Part shown: in pieces, positions 5,649 through 13,581 of the stretch | Position numbering within the stretch: position 1 is the stretch's first letter | Layout: each line of letters begins with the position of its first letter | Assembly: GCA_963609805.1 (NCBI GenBank) | Contig: CAVDLN010000025.1 | Coordinates: forward strand, 1-18,988 | DNA length: 18,988 nt | DNA from: CAMEON01 sp963609805 | GTDB lineage: Bacteria > Bacillota > Clostridia > Oscillospirales > CAG-272 | Direction of reading: 5' to 3' | The notes under the pieces: generated by a model | Told to the model about the DNA's origin: nothing | The model's database searches: none | The model's input: only the letters and a program-made list of their open reading frames with translations | Made by a program: the position numbers and the translations under genes

Positions 5649-6083
5649 ATGGAATCCCCTTGGCTGTACTGCAATACCGTTCCCGTCCTTTTGGGGGCAG
5701 CGGAGGATGCGCCTGCCGCCGGACGGCTGGCCAGACGGTTATTCCGCCGCCATCGCGTTGTCTGCTGCTGGCTCGGACAGCGCCTGTCCCTCAACCTGCT
5801 TCTGTTTGCGCGCCGCATCCCCGTATGGCCCGACAATCCGGATGACAGTCTGTGCGTATGTGTCCTACGCGACTTTGCCGCCGCTCCGGAGCAGCGCGGC
5901 AGACTGCTGGCTCTTATTCCCTGCTCGGCCGCGGCAGAGGAGTTTCTCGGGCGCTGCGAAAAAAAATTAAGCACGGACTATGTTCTGCTGTCCGGGCGGC
6001 AGAGCGATCCGCTGGAGGGACTTCTGCCGACGGAGCAGCCCGCGCCGTCCGATTCCGTACAGGCAGAGGAAATACGCTCATGA
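5649..6083 (+). CDS. Hypothetical protein resembling the front domain of ATP-grasp ligases
   Basis: A 144-aa protein. I chose ATG 5649 because AAGGAG (5634-5639) is 9 nt upstream; ATG 5640 directly abuts that site. The pattern is an N-terminal VPVLLGA, a helix LARRLFRRH, a strand VVCCWLG, and later RGRLLALIPCSAAAEEFL and DYVLLSG. This loosely resembles the Rossmann-like front domain of D-aspartate-ligase-type ATP-grasp proteins, but no ATP-grasp core follows: the frame ends after 144 residues in a Pro/Ser/Glu-rich tail. It overlaps the MurE-like gene by ATGA, so the two are co-translated and may act together in wall-precursor synthesis. The resemblance is by eye and weak, and the function is unassigned. 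Confidence 0.7.
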   Translation: MESPWLYCNTVPVLLGAAEDAPAAGRLARRLFRRHRVVCCWLGQRLSLNLLLFARRIPVWPDNPDDSLCVCVLRDFAAAPEQRGRLLALIPCSAAAEEFLGRCEKKLSTDYVLLSGRQSDPLEGLLPTEQPAPSDSVQAEEIRS

Positions 6084-7648
6084 CACACACTCTGCAGCAG
6101 CTTATCCGCACCATATCCCCCGAACTTTCGGCGTCACCCGCAGGGAACGGCAGCCCTGCACGTCCGACGGTCATACCCATCTCCGCCATCTGCTGCGACT
6201 CCCGCAAAGCCGGAGACGGAAGTCTGTTTTTCTGCCTGAGGGGTGCACGGTATGACGGCCACGCCTTCGCTTCGGCAGCCTACCGGCAGGGTGCGCGGGC
6301 TTTTGTCGCCGAGGAACCGCTTCCCGACCTGCCGTCGGATGCCGCCGTCGTGCAGGTAACCGACAGCCGCGCGGCCCTGGCTGATTGTTCCGCGGCATTT
6401 TACGGATACCCGGCCGGGCAGATGCGCATAGTCGGAATAACCGGGACAAAGGGGAAAACCACGACGGCATGTCTGACGGCGCACATTCTCAACCGGTGTG
6501 GCATCCCGTGCGGTTACATCGGCACCAACGGCGCGGATTTTGCCGGCGTACACCTGCCGACCGTGAACTCAACGCCGGAGAGTCTGGAAATACACCGCAT
6601 TCTTCGCAGGATGCTGGATGCCGGCGTGCGCACCTGCGTAATGGAGGTATCCTCACAGGGGCTGTGGATGGAGCGCGTACGGGGCATTCCCTTCCATGCC
6701 TGCCTGTTTACGAATCTGTCGCCCGACCATATAGGAGGAGCGGAGCACCCGGATTACGCCCACTACCGCGCCTGCAAGAAAAGGCTATTCACGGACTTTC
6801 CTCTTCGGTTGGCGGTGTGCTGTGCGGATGACCCGGAGGCGGAATTTATGATGCAGGATACGGCTGCCCCGGTGCGGTATTTTTCCGTGCGGCAGAATCA
6901 GCCCGCCCCCGGCGGAAATCCTCCGGCGTGGCAGGCTGCCGACATTGTTCCCGCCCTGGAAAACGGCATTCCCGGCATGCGCTTCACCGTAATATCCTCC
7001 GCGGAAACCGTCCCATGCTTTTTGCCGATGCCGGGCGTTTTCAATGTATCCGATGCACTGGGTGCCCTGGCACTGTGCGGGGAAGGCTTCGGCATACCCG
7101 GCAGAACGGCAACAAGCGCGCTTGCGGATGCCGCCGTCCCCGGGCGGTTCGAGGTGATCAAGCATCCCGCACAGCCGAATGTAACGTACATCATCGACTA
7201 TGCGCACAACGGACTGAGCCTTTCCTCCGTTCTGGACACGCTGCGGAGCTACCGTCCAGCACGGCTGATATGCCTGTTCGGGTCTGTCGGAGAGAGGACA
7301 ACCGGACGCCGCGCCGAACTGGCGCTTGCGGCGGCAGGCCGCGCGGACCTCTGCATTCTGACAGCGGACAATCCCGGGCTCGAATCGCCGGAGGACATCA
7401 TCCGTGAAATTGACGCGGCATTCCCGCAGGACTCCTGTCCGCGTCTGTGCATTCCCGACCGCGCGGAGGCCGTGCGTGCGGCGGTTTCTATGGCGCGCGC
7501 CGGGGACATGATCCTGCTGGCAGGCAAGGGACACGAGGAGTACCAGCTGATCGGAACGGCCCGCGTTCCTTTCCGCGAGCGCGACATCCTCCAGAGCGCG
7601 CTGGACAACTATGGCAAAGAAAACAAACGAGCCGCGGATGCCACGTAA
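6080..7648 (+). CDS. murE: MurE-like UDP-N-acetylmuramyl-peptide ligase
   Basis: A 522-aa Mur ligase; the start is the ATG 6080 that overlaps the upstream stop. Substrate domain about 1-110, then the ATP loop GTKGKTTT (122-129), STPES (165-169), MEVSSQGL (188-195) and FTNLSPDHIG (210-219). Lys233/234 lies in the carbamylated-lysine position before RLF. The C-terminal domain has DYAHN (373-377), DNPG (430-433) and AGKGHE (481-486). MurE adds the third residue to UDP-MurNAc-L-Ala-D-Glu. Enzymes using meso-diaminopimelate carry DNPR here; this protein has Gly in place of Arg, so the amino acid it uses is uncertain. It may be a second, divergent MurE of the kind seen in some Clostridia rather than the only one. 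A terminator overlaps its end. Confidence 0.88.
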   Translation: MTHTLQQLIRTISPELSASPAGNGSPARPTVIPISAICCDSRKAGDGSLFFCLRGARYDGHAFASAAYRQGARAFVAEEPLPDLPSDAAVVQVTDSRAALADCSAAFYGYPAGQMRIVGITGTKGKTTTACLTAHILNRCGIPCGYIGTNGADFAGVHLPTVNSTPESLEIHRILRRMLDAGVRTCVMEVSSQGLWMERVRGIPFHACLFTNLSPDHIGGAEHPDYAHYRACKKRLFTDFPLRLAVCCADDPEAEFMMQDTAAPVRYFSVRQNQPAPGGNPPAWQAADIVPALENGIPGMRFTVISSAETVPCFLPMPGVFNVSDALGALALCGEGFGIPGRTATSALADAAVPGRFEVIKHPAQPNVTYIIDYAHNGLSLSSVLDTLRSYRPARLICLFGSVGERTTGRRAELALAAAGRADLCILTADNPGLESPEDIIREIDAAFPQDSCPRLCIPDRAEAVRAAVSMARAGDMILLAGKGHEEYQLIGTARVPFRERDILQSALDNYGKENKRAADAT

Positions 7649-7674
7649 AAGTGCATCCACGGCTCTTGCTTTTG
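7630..7674 (+). terminator. Intrinsic terminator overlapping the end of the MurE-like gene
   Basis: Arms 7630-7641 and 7653-7664 pair (AGCCG/CGGCT and GGATGC/GCATCC with one mismatch) and are followed by the T-rich run CTTGCTTTTG. The last codons and stop of the ligase lie within the hairpin. It separates this operon from the convergent acyltransferase gene. Confidence 0.75.
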
Positions 7675-7692
7675 TATAACCGTTATAGCTCT

Positions 7693-8733
7693 TTATGACT
7701 TGGGAATCAGTTTCATAAGCGGACGGCTGACAAAGCGAACCGCAAACGATACAGCCAGCGACAGCGCCAATGTCAGCAGAAAGATCGGCAGCACCCAGAC
7801 GGCGCGAAACACGAATCCGCCGAAAAGATCCCCGTAAAAGAACATGTGGGATAACCAGATACAGGAAGAATGATCCCCGAGAAAGCACAGCGCCTTCTCA
7901 AGGAAACGAGGCATCCGGCAGACGCACAGCAGGCACACCGTTCCGAGTCCCGTAAAAACGGCGACAAAGGCCGTCTGGACAACGGCATGCGCCGCAAACA
8001 TGAGAAGGAAACCGGCTCCGGCAAGGATATTGATAAGCCACGGCTTCATATTCTCTGTCAGCGCCCGCAGTTTCCCGATAATTCCGTACCGGCGGCAGAC
8101 CATGCCGACGGTATAGGTGAAGCAGGATGTCATAAGCAGAGCCAGTTTGCCGACCGCCCAGTACGCAGCCGACGGCAGCGCTTCCTGCAGCCCGGCATTC
8201 AGCGGAAAGCGTATTGCGTACCCCGCCACATACAGACATAAGGCAAGCGATACGGAAAGTACCGCGGGCATTCTGTGTGCCGCTCTCGTTGACAGGGGCT
8301 GCAGTACAACCAGCAGCAGGTAGGTGTTTGCATACCACCATGCCCCGTTATAGCTGTTTTCAACAGTCAGGCAGTTCAGCAAAAACTTCACAGGGCTGCC
8401 CGGAATGCTGTCACTGTGCAGGACAAGTCCAGCGATTGCGAACAGCGCAGCCAATATCCACAGAACAATGAAAAACTTCAGAAGCTGCCGCCAGCGGGCG
8501 CGCGCCGGCTTTCCCGCCTGATACTGCATATAGTGCGCGTATCCGCTCACAAAGCAGAAAATAGGCACGCAGAAATCTCCGAACAATCCGAAATAGTAGA
8601 TAAGCGGCGTTTCTCCGATCCATATCAGCGGCGTATACGGCAGATCCGTCTTGCGGCAGAACAGGTGCACCATGAGCAGTCCCAGCACCGCAACGCCCTT
8701 CAGCATTTTGGAATCCTGCTTTGAAATTTCCAC
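7693..8733 (-). CDS. Acyltransferase 3 family integral membrane protein
   Basis: A 346-aa protein with about ten hydrophobic segments and the acyltransferase-3 layout: LGLLMVHLF near the N-terminus with the likely catalytic His, FVSGYAH after the second segment, and LGDHSSCIWLSHMFFY near the end. Such proteins move acyl (usually acetyl) groups across the membrane onto polysaccharides, peptidoglycan or other surface molecules. The start is GTG 8733, with AGGAGG (8741-8746) 7 nt upstream. It lies 26 nt downstream of the SGNH lipoprotein gene in the same direction, so the two likely form an operon. This is the two-part arrangement (membrane transferase plus extracellular SGNH domain) often fused in one protein elsewhere. 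The target molecule is unknown. Confidence 0.88.
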   Translation of the reverse strand: MEISKQDSKMLKGVAVLGLLMVHLFCRKTDLPYTPLIWIGETPLIYYFGLFGDFCVPIFCFVSGYAHYMQYQAGKPARARWRQLLKFFIVLWILAALFAIAGLVLHSDSIPGSPVKFLLNCLTVENSYNGAWWYANTYLLLVVLQPLSTRAAHRMPAVLSVSLALCLYVAGYAIRFPLNAGLQEALPSAAYWAVGKLALLMTSCFTYTVGMVCRRYGIIGKLRALTENMKPWLINILAGAGFLLMFAAHAVVQTAFVAVFTGLGTVCLLCVCRMPRFLEKALCFLGDHSSCIWLSHMFFYGDLFGGFVFRAVWVLPIFLLTLALSLAVSFAVRFVSRPLMKLIPKS

Positions 8734-8759
8734 AGTTTTTCCTCCTTATTCCCGCTCCG

Positions 8760-10727
8760 TCAACTCAAATTGTCATATCCGACCAGCGTGCGGAACAGCG
8801 TGCACGCATAAATGCGGGCGAGAAAATCATTCGGGTGATTGATGTTATTCCCGCTGATATCGCGGAACTCCACATGGTCCAGCACGGAAAGCGTCATCGA
8901 AGTCATGCAGCATACGGCGCAGGGAACGCCGCGGCTGCGGTATCGCTCGGCCATACGGATAAGGTGCGGTTCCTGCAGGTACTCTTTCCCGAACCACCCG
9001 TTTGTCGCATTCGGGTTCGGAACCATGGTAGACATAACCAGAAGGCTTGTCTGCGGCGCATCTGCCAGAACGCGGTTCAGGATTGTTTCATCATTCCTGC
9101 GGACATCCCTTGCCGCCCGACTCCCGTCATTCCCGCCGATGTCCAGCACAAACAGATCACACCCGTACGCGGCAATCAGCGGAGCCAGCTCAGTGTCATA
9201 TTGGGACACGCCGTCCTCCGATGTCCAGCCGCCGACGGACGGATTTATGTATGTTATGGTTCCTCTTGTTCCTCCCACATGATCCTTGCCGGGAACGGGG
9301 CCGAGAGAGGATGCATAATGCACCGTATAGCCGAACAGATCAGCCAGCGCGTTGGTTACAAGCAGGGCGTAGGAATATTGATACGGCGCATACCCGTAGG
9401 CAAAGGAAGACGCGGCACCGTACGTGCAGCTGTCTCCGTAAAAAAATACCGTTACATCCTCACCCTTCTGCAGCTTTTCGAAAAATTCGGCATACACCCC
9501 CGCTGCGCACGGCTGGCAAAATCCTTCCCATGTATCCGAATGGGTGTAGGTTACATTAACCTGCCAGTCCGTCATAACCCTTCCCTCTCCCCAATGGGTA
9601 TAGACGGACTTACCGTTGTGCTTCGTAACCAGCAGCGAATCCGAACCCGCGCCGTAGTATTTTTCGCTTGTTATGCAGGGAATGGATCCGCCCTCCAGGG
9701 CGATCAGCTTTCCGTCGGCCACTGCGTAATCGATGCCTTCCGTATATGTCCTGCTTCCGTCGTAGGAGGTCACGGAAATAACCTCGTCGATGCGGAACAG
9801 AAGGGAGCGCTGCTCGCCCGGATCGAGAAACATGACCGTCTCATTCCGAACGGTTTCGCCGGAAAAAATATCATCCATCAGCACATCGAGCCGATCCGCG
9901 GAAATATCAAGCGGGTAGATTCCGCTCACTTCCTGCGTCGAACTCCGTCCGACGGCGGCTTCGGCCTCCTCCATGGATCCGTAAAAATCAATGGCGTACA
10001 GCGTCATGGATGCGCCGACATTATCCGCACTGCCGATCCCCCAGCACCAGTCCAGCCGGAGGGTATTCAGGTATGCGGACGTGAAATTGCTGCCCGACAG
10101 ATCAAACAGGATGTATTCCTTCCCGCCCGTTCCGATCGCCTCCGAGGCCGCGACGGTGCCGCCCGATACCTCCTTCTTTCTCCCGGCCGCATAGTCCAGT
10201 GCCGTATCGCCGGCAACCGCCGCATCTATGCTGACTGTGAACACGACGACCGTCTTCTTGTCCTCGCCGCCGTTCACGACATCCGACGCCGCCGTGTACC
10301 CCTTCAGGCACTTTTTCATCATCGCATGGTAGGAAATTTTCAGTGAAGGGCTGAAATTTTCGCCTTCCTTCCATGTTCCCGTGAGTGTCAGCGACCCGTC
10401 CGCATTGTACACCGCGCGGCACTGCTCCGTCTTCAGGGCAGAGCCGTTGCGTTCTCTGTCAAAGCCATGCAGATGATCCGGGCTCGTAAAACACCCGATT
10501 TCCACAGTCGGCACCGTGGCCTCGCTTTCCTGCTCTGTATACATTTCGGTTTTTCCTCCGCTGGATGCGGTTTCCGACTCCGTCGGTTCTCCGCCTGACA
10601 TTGTTTCCGGGCCGGTTCCCGCAGCAGTGCTCTGCGTCCCGCCGTCCGCGCTGCAGGATGCGGCGAACAGCAGCGCGCAGGCAAGGCAGATCGACGGCAC
10701 TTTGCCCGCATGATGCCTGCTTTTCAT
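8760..10727 (-). CDS. SGNH/GDSL-hydrolase lipoprotein
   Basis: A 655-aa exported lipoprotein: basic start, hydrophobic stretch and lipobox FAASC with Cys25, then a Ser/Thr/Glu/Gly-rich linker to about 72. Residues about 75-250 look like a beta-rich carbohydrate-binding-type domain, and a second beta region follows to about 400. The C-terminal SGNH domain has FFYGDSCTYG (nucleophile Ser433), the block II glycine near SVGGW (498), DIGGND (529-534, Asn533) and NNINHPND (His631). The expected activity is esterase or O-acyl transfer on a surface glycan. Pairing with the acyltransferase directly downstream suggests the two add or move acetyl groups on the same polymer. The ribosome binding site (GAGG, 13 nt from ATG 10727) is weak. 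Confidence 0.85.
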   Translation of the reverse strand: MKSRHHAGKVPSICLACALLFAASCSADGGTQSTAAGTGPETMSGGEPTESETASSGGKTEMYTEQESEATVPTVEIGCFTSPDHLHGFDRERNGSALKTEQCRAVYNADGSLTLTGTWKEGENFSPSLKISYHAMMKKCLKGYTAASDVVNGGEDKKTVVVFTVSIDAAVAGDTALDYAAGRKKEVSGGTVAASEAIGTGGKEYILFDLSGSNFTSAYLNTLRLDWCWGIGSADNVGASMTLYAIDFYGSMEEAEAAVGRSSTQEVSGIYPLDISADRLDVLMDDIFSGETVRNETVMFLDPGEQRSLLFRIDEVISVTSYDGSRTYTEGIDYAVADGKLIALEGGSIPCITSEKYYGAGSDSLLVTKHNGKSVYTHWGEGRVMTDWQVNVTYTHSDTWEGFCQPCAAGVYAEFFEKLQKGEDVTVFFYGDSCTYGAASSFAYGYAPYQYSYALLVTNALADLFGYTVHYASSLGPVPGKDHVGGTRGTITYINPSVGGWTSEDGVSQYDTELAPLIAAYGCDLFVLDIGGNDGSRAARDVRRNDETILNRVLADAPQTSLLVMSTMVPNPNATNGWFGKEYLQEPHLIRMAERYRSRGVPCAVCCMTSMTLSVLDHVEFRDISGNNINHPNDFLARIYACTLFRTLVGYDNLS

Positions 10728-10783
10728 ATTTATACTTTTTCCTCAATTTCTCTGCGTGCTCCGCCCTGTCGTAAGCGGGAAAA

Positions 10784-10823
10784 CGAAAAGAGGGGAAGCC
10801 GACAGCGGTTTCCCCTCTTTTCG
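10784..10823 (-). terminator. Long-stem bidirectional terminator
   Basis: Arms 10784-10800 and 10807-10823 pair almost completely (GAGGGGAA with TTCCCCTC at the core, closed by AAAA/TTTT) around a 6-nt loop. It lies between the small acidic-tail gene and the downstream lipoprotein gene, both on the minus strand, and can form on either strand. Confidence 0.75.
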
Positions 10824-10877
10824 CTTCCGCGCAGGCAGAAATCCGTCCCTGAACGGCCGTTCGGCAGTCAGTTCCGA

Positions 10878-11159
10878 TTACGCCTCTTCCGAAGCGGTCT
10901 CCTCGACGTCAGCCTCGACAGCCTCGACGGACGCATCGGCGGATTCGTCCGCAGATTCATCTGCAGATGCATCTGTCTCCTCGCCTGCCTCGACGCACTC
11001 CTCGCAGTTTCCCTTTCCGAGCTTCTTCAGCAGCTTATCCTTGAAGAACTTCTCAAAAATCACATACGCGCCGGCCACTGCGGCAAGAGCCGTGAAAACG
11101 ATGGCAACGACCTTCAGAGCTGTGTACTTCTTCTTCTTTTTCTTCCAAAACGGGCACAT
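10878..11159 (-). CDS. Small membrane protein with acidic Ala/Ser/Asp/Glu repeat tail
   Basis: A 93-aa protein with a lysine-rich start (WKKKKKKY), one membrane segment at about 14-36 (ALKVVAIVFTALAAVAGAYVI), and a basic stretch KFFKDKLLKKLG. A CEEC pair follows (Cys52, Cys55), then a tail rich in Asp, Glu, Ser and Ala with repeated SADE units. By the positive-inside rule the lysine-rich N-terminus should be cytoplasmic, although the basic patch after the segment makes topology uncertain. AGGAGG (11167-11172) is 7 nt from ATG 11159. Flanked by its own possible promoter and a terminator, it looks like a single-gene unit. No known family; small proteins of this layout are common in Clostridia. 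Confidence 0.75.
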   Translation of the reverse strand: MCPFWKKKKKKYTALKVVAIVFTALAAVAGAYVIFEKFFKDKLLKKLGKGNCEECVEAGEETDASADESADESADASVEAVEADVEETASEEA

Positions 11160-11235
11160 GGTAAATCCTCCTTTTCACTTTTCGGTTTTTTCTGGAAAAT
11201 CCCCGCACACGGCGGAGTCCCTTCTATACGCTCCC

Positions 11236-11241
11236 ATTATA
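11236..11241 (-). promoter_or_regulatory. Possible -10 element of the small acidic-tail gene
   Basis: A perfect TATAAT on the minus strand, about 77 nt before the start codon. No good -35 lies 16-18 nt upstream (best is ATACTG), so the promoter call is tentative. Confidence 0.4.
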
Positions 11242-11323
11242 GACCGAATTCATGAACTCAGTATGAATGAATCGGCAATTTTTTTAGAGATTCGAACAAT
11301 CGTCCGGCAATTTCTTTTCTTTC

Positions 11324-13477
11324 CTACTCTTTGAATTTCATGGTCAGCGATATGCGTTTCTTCTTCACGTCCACCGCCAAAACCTTGACGCGAACCACAT
11401 CGCCGAGCGAAACCGCCTCCGACGGATGGCGAATAAACCGATTCGACAGTTGGGACAGGTGAACCAGTCCGTCCTGATGAACGCCGATGTCCACAAACGC
11501 TCCGAAATCCGTCACGTTGCGCACGGTTCCCGTCAGAATCATATCCGGTTTGAGGTCCTCCATCGACAGGACATCCTCCCGCAGAACCGGGGCATCAAAC
11601 CCGTCACGGATATCGCGTCCCGGTTTCTCCAGTTCCGCGATGATATCCATCAGCGTCGGTTCCCCGATATCAAGCGTCTCGCAGACCGACTGCACGTCTT
11701 TTTTCATGACCTTCTGACGCAATCCGGACAGACCTCCGGCGGAAATATCCGCTTCGCTGTAGCCGAACATGGCAAGCAGACGGCGTGCGCAGTCATAGGA
11801 CTCCGGGTGCACGCCGGTGTTGTCGAGAGCCTCGCGCCCACCCGGCACGCGTAAAAATCCGGCGCACTGCTGGAACGCCCGGGCACCGATGCGCGGAACC
11901 TTGGTTACCTGCTCACGGGAATCGAAAGCCCCGTTTTCTTCCCGATACTTCACGATATTCTTTGCGGCAGTCGTGTTGATGCCGGCAATATAGGACAGCA
12001 GCGAATAGGAGGCGGTATTGATATCGACGCCGACCGCATTGACGCAGGACTCCACCACGCCGCCCAGCGCCTCATCCAGCCGTGCCTGCTTCATATCGTG
12101 CTGATACTGCCCGATCCCGATGCCCTTCGGATCGATCTTGACCAGCTCCGCCAACGGATCCTGCAATCGGCGCGCAATGGATACGGCAGACCGCTGCATA
12201 ACATCGTAATCCGGGAATTCCTCCGCAGCCAGCTTGGATGCGGAATAGATCGACGCCCCCGCCTCGCTGACAATGATATATTTGCACGGCTTTTCAACCT
12301 GTTTCAGCAGTCCCGCGATGAATGCCTCGCTTTCCCGGGAGGCCGTTCCGTTTCCGATGGCAACCACATCCACTCCGTAGTTGCGGATCAGCCGTTTGAC
12401 CACGCGAGCCGCTTCCTCGGCGCGCGGCTTGATCGTCGGATAAACCACCGCGGTGTCCAGCACCTTCCCGGTCGGATCGACCACCGCCAGCTTGCAGCCG
12501 TGCGCATAGCCCGGGTCAAAGCCCAGTACCACTTTGCCCTTGAGCGGCGGCTGCATGAGCAGGTGACTCAGGTTATCCGAAAACACCTTGATGGCGCCCT
12601 CACAGGCCGTGTCAAACAGGTCATTCCGAATCTCCCGCTCGATGGACGGAGCAATCAGACGGTTGTATGCATCCGTGACGGCCTCCCTCATGTACGGCTC
12701 TGCAGGGGAATTGTTTCCGGACAGCACACGGTTGAAGAGAAAGCCCAGCACCGCCTCCTCCGGAACCGTAAGCGACACCTTGAGGAACTCCTCTTTTTCC
12801 CCGCGATTGATGGCAAGGATACGGTGGCCCGGAATTTTGCGCAGCGGTTCGGAGTAATCGTAGTATGTGGCGTATACCGAATCCTCCTCCTTGGCCGCCT
12901 TGACGGTCAGCGAGCCGGTTTCGAAAGTCAGGCGGCGAAGCTCACGCCGATAGTCCGCATTGTCCGATATTTCCTCCGCAATAATGTCCATCGCGCCCTG
13001 CAGGGCGGCGGCGGCATCCGGAACTCCCTTTTCCGGATCGACAAACCGTTCTGCCTGCTGCTCGACAGCCGGAACATAGGTCTTTTCCTGCGCAAACAGC
13101 AGAATCGCCAGATCCTCCAGCCCCCGCTCGCGGGCAACCGATGCGCGGGTTTTCCGCTTAGGACGGAACGGGCGGTAAATGTCGTCCACCTCCGTTACGG
13201 TTGCGGCCCGCTCAATAGCAGCACCGACCTCGTCGGTCAGCCTGCCCTGTGCCTCAATCAGATCCCGTACTTCCTGCTTCCGCTGCTCCAGATTCCGCAG
13301 AGCGGTCAGCTTTTCGTCCAACGTACGCAGGACGCTGTCGTCCAGACTGCCCGTAACCTCTTTACGGTAGCGGGCAATAAAGGGAATCGTATTGCCTTCA
13401 TCGATCAAGGCAACGGTTTTCTCGACCTGTTCAGGTTTCAGATTCAGTTGCTGTGCCAGTGTCTGTATGATATTCAT
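11324..13477 (-). CDS. tex: Tex family S1 RNA-binding protein
   Basis: A 717-aa protein with the full Tex architecture at the usual length: an N-terminal helical region (IPFIARYRKEVTGSLDD, DDIYRPFRPKRKTRA), a YqgF-like nuclease-fold domain starting around GFDPGYAHGCKLAVVDP, a helix-hairpin-helix region (VNAVGVDINTAS, IVKYREENG, VPRIGARAFQQCAGFLRV) and a C-terminal S1 domain (ILTGTVRNVTDFGAFVDIGV, GLVHLSQL). Tex binds nucleic acids and is linked to transcription and translation quality control and stress tolerance; its precise role is not settled. It is 104 nt downstream of the glycoside-hydrolase-like gene, with a GGAG about 11 nt before ATG 13477. Confidence 0.95.
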   Translation of the reverse strand: MNIIQTLAQQLNLKPEQVEKTVALIDEGNTIPFIARYRKEVTGSLDDSVLRTLDEKLTALRNLEQRKQEVRDLIEAQGRLTDEVGAAIERAATVTEVDDIYRPFRPKRKTRASVARERGLEDLAILLFAQEKTYVPAVEQQAERFVDPEKGVPDAAAALQGAMDIIAEEISDNADYRRELRRLTFETGSLTVKAAKEEDSVYATYYDYSEPLRKIPGHRILAINRGEKEEFLKVSLTVPEEAVLGFLFNRVLSGNNSPAEPYMREAVTDAYNRLIAPSIEREIRNDLFDTACEGAIKVFSDNLSHLLMQPPLKGKVVLGFDPGYAHGCKLAVVDPTGKVLDTAVVYPTIKPRAEEAARVVKRLIRNYGVDVVAIGNGTASRESEAFIAGLLKQVEKPCKYIIVSEAGASIYSASKLAAEEFPDYDVMQRSAVSIARRLQDPLAELVKIDPKGIGIGQYQHDMKQARLDEALGGVVESCVNAVGVDINTASYSLLSYIAGINTTAAKNIVKYREENGAFDSREQVTKVPRIGARAFQQCAGFLRVPGGREALDNTGVHPESYDCARRLLAMFGYSEADISAGGLSGLRQKVMKKDVQSVCETLDIGEPTLMDIIAELEKPGRDIRDGFDAPVLREDVLSMEDLKPDMILTGTVRNVTDFGAFVDIGVHQDGLVHLSQLSNRFIRHPSEAVSLGDVVRVKVLAVDVKKKRISLTMKFKE

Positions 13478-13533
13478 TCAATCCATTTCTCCGTTTCGCC
13501 AAAGGAAATAAACTCCGTCCGCCTTCCCGCATG

Positions 13534-13551
13534 GCACGCCACGTGGCATGC
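13534..13551. promoter_or_regulatory. 18-bp near-palindrome upstream of tex
   Basis: Centred between 13542 and 13543 with a perfect GCCACGTGGC core; 16 of 18 positions are symmetric. It could be a repressor operator or an mRNA hairpin ending the upstream transcript, but no T run follows it, which argues against a simple terminator. Confidence 0.4.
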
Positions 13552-13581
13552 ATTCTGCATTTTCCGGGAGCCCCGGCAGGA

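Noticed and set aside
5852..6079. N-terminal extension of the MurE-like ligase
   Set aside because: The extra 76 residues lie out of frame over the upstream gene, and ATG 6080 gives the normal Mur ligase start with ATGA coupling.
8721..10346. Plus-strand open frame of 541 codons
   Set aside because: Antisense to the SGNH lipoprotein gene, which has clear motifs; no family pattern on the plus strand.
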